NCBI GenBank assembly: GCA_036897095.1
Contig: JAYMSP010002629.1
Span: 1 to 23,210, forward strand
Length of the DNA stretch: 23,210 nucleotides
Direction of reading: 5' to 3'
Origin: Plantago elongata
Lineage: Eukaryota; Streptophyta; Magnoliopsida; Lamiales; Plantaginaceae
Position numbers and translations under genes: made by a program. The notes below the pieces were generated by a model, which had not been told where the DNA came from, did no database searches, and worked only from the letters and a program-made list of their open reading frames with translations. Shown piece after piece: positions 18,535-23,210 of the stretch (position 1 is the first letter of the stretch; every line of letters begins with the position of its first letter).

Positions 18535-21253
18535 TCATTTCTTGGCTACCCAGCATCCATGCAAACCGTATGGAAGACCATAAGGGAACTTGGCCCTGGC
18601 AATTTCTTCAAATGTGGAGCCGTCAAGTATCAATGCGTATCCATCATCATTGCTTCCACTGATTATTGATATCACAACTCCTGTACATTGGAGCATTTTA
18701 GGCATTTGAATTTTGAACCATTTGTTTCAATTAGTATTTACAAATTCTAAATAAGCTACCATCATCTTCCTCTGTTGCACCAGGTCGAGGCACAAAAAAA
18801 GGTTCGGATGGTATTGTGCCCTCATCATACCAGTTCTTTGCCTTCTTCTCAACCAAGTCAATCTGCAAGTATTAGGTAAATTGTCGTCATCAACTATGTA
18901 ATACTAAAGTATCAGTTGGATTGATTAATGACTGGATTTTGATGAGGATTCTAGTTAATGTGTGCACCTTTGTCAGGGTGTTAGGAAAGTTACAAGGTCT
19001 TTCTGCACCACAGGCATAAGCATATCTGTACTTCTTTCCCAAGAAATTTGGGTTAATGCTGCACATATCCATTCCTTTCCCGTGTTCGTTTGGATCCAGT
19101 GCTGCCTCTAAACTCCCGAACGGACTCCCATCCATAGGAATTTTGAATCTCCCAACCCTGTGAGGTGAATTACCTATGTATAAGTATGTGACTCCTTTTG
19201 TACTGTAAAAATCTTTTCATGGAGTATATAAGAATAAAATTTGCTATTGTGTATCTATCATATGAGTCAAGCATAGTTGTATTTACTAGATTGATCAGAT
19301 AAAACTCATGAATTAAATGTAGTTGTATCCGTCATATTTTCGTTGTGTATCTTTAGATTTTTTAAAATGAAAAGCTTCTTTTTTTTTTGGTGAAAAAACA
19401 TAAAGCATTTTAATCATGCATAAGAGAAGTATAAGTTGTACAGTAGTAGTATATTTTAACTATGTCATTTTGAGTACTGAAAAGGATGTACCTTGCATCT
19501 GGTAGGACATCTTGGCCAGTGAAAGACCGGAGCTCTTGCAGGCGAAGCTTCTGCAAGATTGTGGTATCTGCACTATGTTCACAGCAATCCGCAATCACAG
19601 CAGTCACTCTTCCATCCTCGTCTTTCTCCTCGTATGCGTTGATGAAATGGAATGTGACATATAGAGGAACTTCCACACTTGCAACCTTCACATTCCAACA
19701 TAGTTATGTTTCCACCATAAGTACGTTTTGTAGGACTAATTATATATAGGACTTGTACTGAGAATGATTCTGCAAGGCCACTTTTGGCATTTCCTGAACA
19801 AATATAAGCTTGAGTTAAGAAACTTACAATTTTGCCACTAGCTTTGCACATTACATGCATGAAGCCTTTAGACTCTGGGTGCCACTCAAACTTGTACAAG
19901 GGAGTTGGCTCTGCCTTGAGCAGATTCTGTGCACAATACCTAAGTGGCATCTCAGGTACAATCACATAGTGCTCCGTAACTGGGAACGAATGGACCCAAC
20001 CTGGTGCAGGGCCTCCCCGACAAGCCACCCGGCCCATCACCTTCCTCTCATTAGTCCCAGGTTCCATGCTCACCACAAGGTACCCCGGGTTTATTAAATC
20101 CGGTATCAATGTTAAAAACTCACTATCCGTGACGATCGGGTGGGCCGAGTGAATCAACCCGCCCAAATTGTCGGTATACTCAAACTTTCCAACGGTGTCC
20201 AGGGTGTCAGGGTCCACGATGATAGATCCTTTAATGGTCTCCGTCAAGCAGACAACCCGGCCATCACCCAACTTAACGACTCCGGTGTTTGAGTTGTCTG
20301 TTAATGATGCACCTGAGAAGAGCTTAGCCATGTCACCCATGTAGGACAAGAAATTATCGGTTTTTGGGACCTCGGAGAACTCGCGGTAACAAACTTTGTT
20401 GTTCTTTTTGGCAGCCTTATATGCCTCGGACTCAATCTGGCGATGCGCCATGACTAACTTCCCATTCTCGAAATGGAGCCGGACAAGGGTGGCGTAGCCG
20501 TCAAATAGGTGGCGGAAGTTGTAATCTCCTAGATGCCATAGTCCAGGGCCGTTCCTGAGATACGTTCCATTCTGAAGAGACAAATTAAGTTACCAATATT
20601 GTATTGTACTAAATATATAATATATGTTATTTGGTGTTGGCGTGACATATATACATACATACGCAATTGGACATACATGAGAATTGAGATTTACATTAAT
20701 CAATTAATTAGTAAAAGACACGTCATTGGAGATCTTGATCTATATTTTAAAAAACAATTGTAAGTTCTTTGAATATTTATTCAGATAAGAATTGAACATA
20801 TCAACCTAGTAAGTTTGGAGATTCCCATGATCGATCATTGCTTATCAAATAATCATGTCTGAAAACAATAAACTAAAAAAATAAAAAGTAATTCTCAGAT
20901 ATATGATTTAATTTGTTTCACCTACTAGCCTAAGTTGAAACATATATATGCATACGCACCAGCCATAGAGGAATCTGTCCTTGAACTTGAAGCTCTCCCT
21001 GCCATCTTTCTTGCTTAACACTAGTCCACGCCACGAGCTTGGTGCCGTCGTCATCTTGCCTTGATGATGGAGGAATGACAGGTGTTGGAGGTCTTGTCGC
21101 GACATTTTTAACAACTAATGAGCCGGTTTTACACGATGATATTCTGTTCCCAGACACCATCATATCTCCGTAATAGGAAGATTGATGCTTTGCATAGCCT
21201 GTTTTTGAGTAGCTGCAGTTGAATTTGATGGCTGAGAATGCCAAAGAAGCCAT
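18535..21253 (-). CDS. CCD8: Carotenoid cleavage dioxygenase 8, chloroplastic
   Basis: CCD8 (MAX4/RMS1/D10) converts 9-cis-beta-apo-10'-carotenal to carlactone in plastids, a core step of strigolactone synthesis that controls branching and mycorrhizal or parasite signalling. Six exons on the minus strand give 556 aa: 21253-20960, 20571-19828, 19685-19492, 19157-18968, 18862-18760 and 18680-18535 (TGA). All junctions are GT-AG and in phase. The N-terminus (about 1-55) is rich in S, T and K and poor in acidic residues, as in a plastid transit peptide. The probable Fe(II)-binding histidines are H242 (IHSAHP), H292 (GWVHSF), H359 (VTFHFINAYE) and H549 (GLPYGLHGCW). CCD8-typical stretches include NGTYLRNGPGLWHLGDYNFR, CRGGPAPGWVHSFPVTEH, HGKGMDMCSINP and ACGAERPCNFPNTLTK. 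Length agrees with Arabidopsis CCD8 (about 570 aa from memory). Nothing suggests loss of function. Confidence 0.97.
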
Positions 21254-21337
21254 TGATGATATTTTTTCTTGCAAGTAAAAATTTACATGTGTAAGATACT
21301 AATCGATCGAGTATACCACTTGCCACTTGCCACCATG

Positions 21338-21345
21338 TATTTATA
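21338..21345 (-). promoter_or_regulatory. Probable TATA box of CCD8
   Basis: On the - strand the sequence reads TATAAATA in the context actataaatacatgg, about 85 bases before the CCD8 start codon. Position and sequence fit a plant core promoter with a leader of roughly 50 bases. Confidence 0.55.
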
Positions 21346-22211
21346 GTGCAAACTAACTTTTTCTTGTGATTAATAATTATTTTGTTGTTTAACTTTGGTA
21401 TCCAGAGGTGTAGAATTCCTCAACACTATAGGCCAATGTTTTATTTTAAGTATTATCGATTGAGTACTTTCCAATTTAAGCATTATCAATACGCTCAAGA
21501 TTAAATAACACAATTAACTTTTAATTAGAATTATTCAGATTTTAAATTCATTACGAGTTCACAATTTATTTCATAACACAAAGTCTCATAAGAGACTGTC
21601 TTTATCAAAAGTCGGTCCATGTTACCAATAAATTCACCATGTTATTAGTGAAAAATACTAAGTTTTATTGTAATATGGAAAAACTTATATTGAGAATATG
21701 AATGTTTTGGTATAGATTCATTTCTAAATAAATTATTTAGAAACTGTATTTTAGGAGACTTGATTATTTTAATTTTATATTAAATGTTTTTTGAAATTTG
21801 TTGAAAATGTTATGTATATAAGTATGTTGGTTGTGTTTCAGTGTTTTAACTATTAAGGCGACTCCAAAAGAATGGAGACAAATCAGGTGTTTTTCTCCCC
21901 CTGCTAGTATATACTAGGAGTGCTATATATGGTGGAATCTTTCCCTAAGAAAAAAAGTTACAAAAATTGGAGAGTTCTGGCATAGATTTTCCCAAAATTT
22001 ACTATATCACACTTCTAGTCTAGTAGGTGATAGGTTCCCGCTATCTCATCTAAAAATTCAAAGTTATAAAAATGTGTTGAATTCAATTAGTTATAATAAT
22101 ACTTCAAGACCTCTTGACGACCGTAACCAATTTCAACTTCATTATAAAGGTCATTCGAGTGGAAAGTTTAATATTGAGTGGAGATTATGATCTCTGTAGA
22201 GATTCGAACTT
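21346..22211. other. CCD8 upstream region
   Basis: AT-rich DNA between the CCD8 promoter and the CACTA element. It has a perfect 14-base palindrome ctagtatatactag (about 21904-21917) and a gtctcataagagactgtct stretch (about 21582-21600) that resembles a dispersed plant repeat. No coding region is supported. Control elements for CCD8, such as auxin or phosphate response sites, would be expected here, but I cannot assign any with confidence. Confidence 0.4.
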
Positions 22212-23210
22212 CACTATAAAAACAACGAAATCGCGACGAAAGCTATTCGCAGGTAACTTAGCCACGAATTAGTAAGGTTAGCGACGAATAAATGAAATAA
22301 AGAAAAAAAGAAAATTACATTACTGACGAATAAATTTATTCGTCGGTACTTACCAATGAATAATTTTATTCGTCGGTAAATGTACTGGCTTGGAGAAAAT
22401 GAAAAAATATAAATGAAAAATTACATTGCCGACGAATAAAAAATTATTCGACGAATAAAATTATTCGTCGGTACCGACGAATTATTTTATATGTCGGTAG
22501 GTGTACCGGCTTAGAGAAAGTGAAAAATGATAAATGGAAAATTTTAGCGACAAATAAATTTATTCGTCGCTAATTTTGAATTAAAATAAAAAAATTACAC
22601 GATGGATGATTCTCCGTCGCTCCAGTTCTGTTTTATTAAAAAAACGGAGCAGAGAACTCATTTTCCCCAAATCGTTTCTTTCTCCTCTTCTCATTCTCCA
22701 ATTCGTTTTTCATGTGTTTTGGCTAATTCTTCACGTTTCTTTACAATCTTGGTATCAATTCGAAGATCATGGAACAAGGATCTCGTATCTTCCAACAACT
22801 TCAAATTTCATCCACTATTTTGTCCGGAATCAAGGTATTTTGGCTAAAAACCTAACTTTTCGGAATTTAATCAATTTATTGATTTGTTAAGTATTTATGT
22901 TGAATTGGTTGGAATCATATGAACTATATAGCATATGTTACGTATTGTATGTGAAATTACTATATTGATTGTGAATTTGATTATTTTGTGATGAATTATG
23001 ATATTTTCAAGTATGTAGCTAATATTTTAGCATATGTAGTAGGATTATGATAATGTAGTTAAGTATTTGGGAACCCTATTTTTTTTGACAAATTTAGTTA
23101 TGTTGTTGATTTGGACTAATTTAAATCTTAAGTATATCAAATGAGTACAATACTAGTTAATTAGTCTAATGTTAATATTTTGTTAATTAACTTGGAGATG
23201 TGTAATTGAG
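22212..23210 (+). mobile_element. CACTA (EnSpm) DNA transposon, one end and internal part
   Basis: The element starts with cactataaaaacaacg, the CACTA terminus, at 22212. Next come subterminal repeats built on cgacgaataaa and its inverse ttattcgtcg (22255-22580), the arrangement known as transposase binding sites in plant CACTA elements. The repeats form about three tandem units with a shared spacer (tgtac-ggcttggagaaa). From about 22610 the sequence looks like an untranslated leader followed by AT-rich intron-like DNA; no transposase coding sequence is reached. The other end and the target duplication lie beyond the window, so whether the element is complete is unknown. Confidence 0.7.

Noticed and set aside
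19486-20097. Plus-strand open frames over CCD8 exons
   Set aside because: They are antisense to strongly conserved CCD8 exons 2 and 3.
22255-22580. CRISPR-like array of palindromic repeats
   Set aside because: Repeats are irregular and occur in both orientations inside a CACTA end of a plant genome; spacers are not unique or of constant length.

Overview
The window is nuclear DNA of a flowering plant, almost certainly a eudicot. The reasons are AT-rich intergenic DNA, genes broken by short GT-AG introns, plant-specific protein families (a B-GATA factor, the strigolactone enzyme CCD8, an NFD6-like mitochondrial protein), and dense small DNA transposons of plant type (Tourist-like, Stowaway-like, CACTA). 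Order and species are not determined; an asterid such as a Lamiales member is only a guess. There is no prokaryotic feature, CRISPR array or operon.

Layout. About 1-655 is the right part of a foldback repeat. A two-exon GATA9/GATA12-type transcription factor lies on + at 1752-3429. From 3430 to 9265 is gene-poor DNA with Tourist-like and Stowaway-like relics, a very short SINE with 18-bp target-site duplications (7264-7362), and a 365-bp block (8028-8392) that recurs near 15.6-16.0 kb. On - an NFD6-like gene of two exons (9266-9849) and a peptidyl-tRNA hydrolase 2 gene of eight exons (10862-13199) lie head to tail. A single-exon SWIM plus RING gene follows on + (14206-14898). At 15118-15967 is a chimeric duplication that joins PTH2 exons 5-7 to the 8-kb block in an order opposite to the source order. 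More small transposons follow. CCD8 lies on - (18535-21253, six exons). The window ends inside a CACTA element that begins at 22212, about 960 bp upstream of the CCD8 start codon.

Function. The five genes do not form a pathway: a transcription regulator, a small mitochondrial protein, a peptidyl-tRNA recycling enzyme, a probable E3 ubiquitin ligase and a strigolactone biosynthetic dioxygenase. I rebuilt four multi-exon coding sequences by reading GT-AG junctions by hand; each gives an uninterrupted reading frame with correct codon phase at every junction. The family names come from recalled protein motifs, not from a database search.

I found no convincing new biological system. The most interesting items are the permuted duplication, the tiny SINE, the repeat-rich CACTA end near CCD8, and the AUG-stop upstream ORF in the probable GATA leader.
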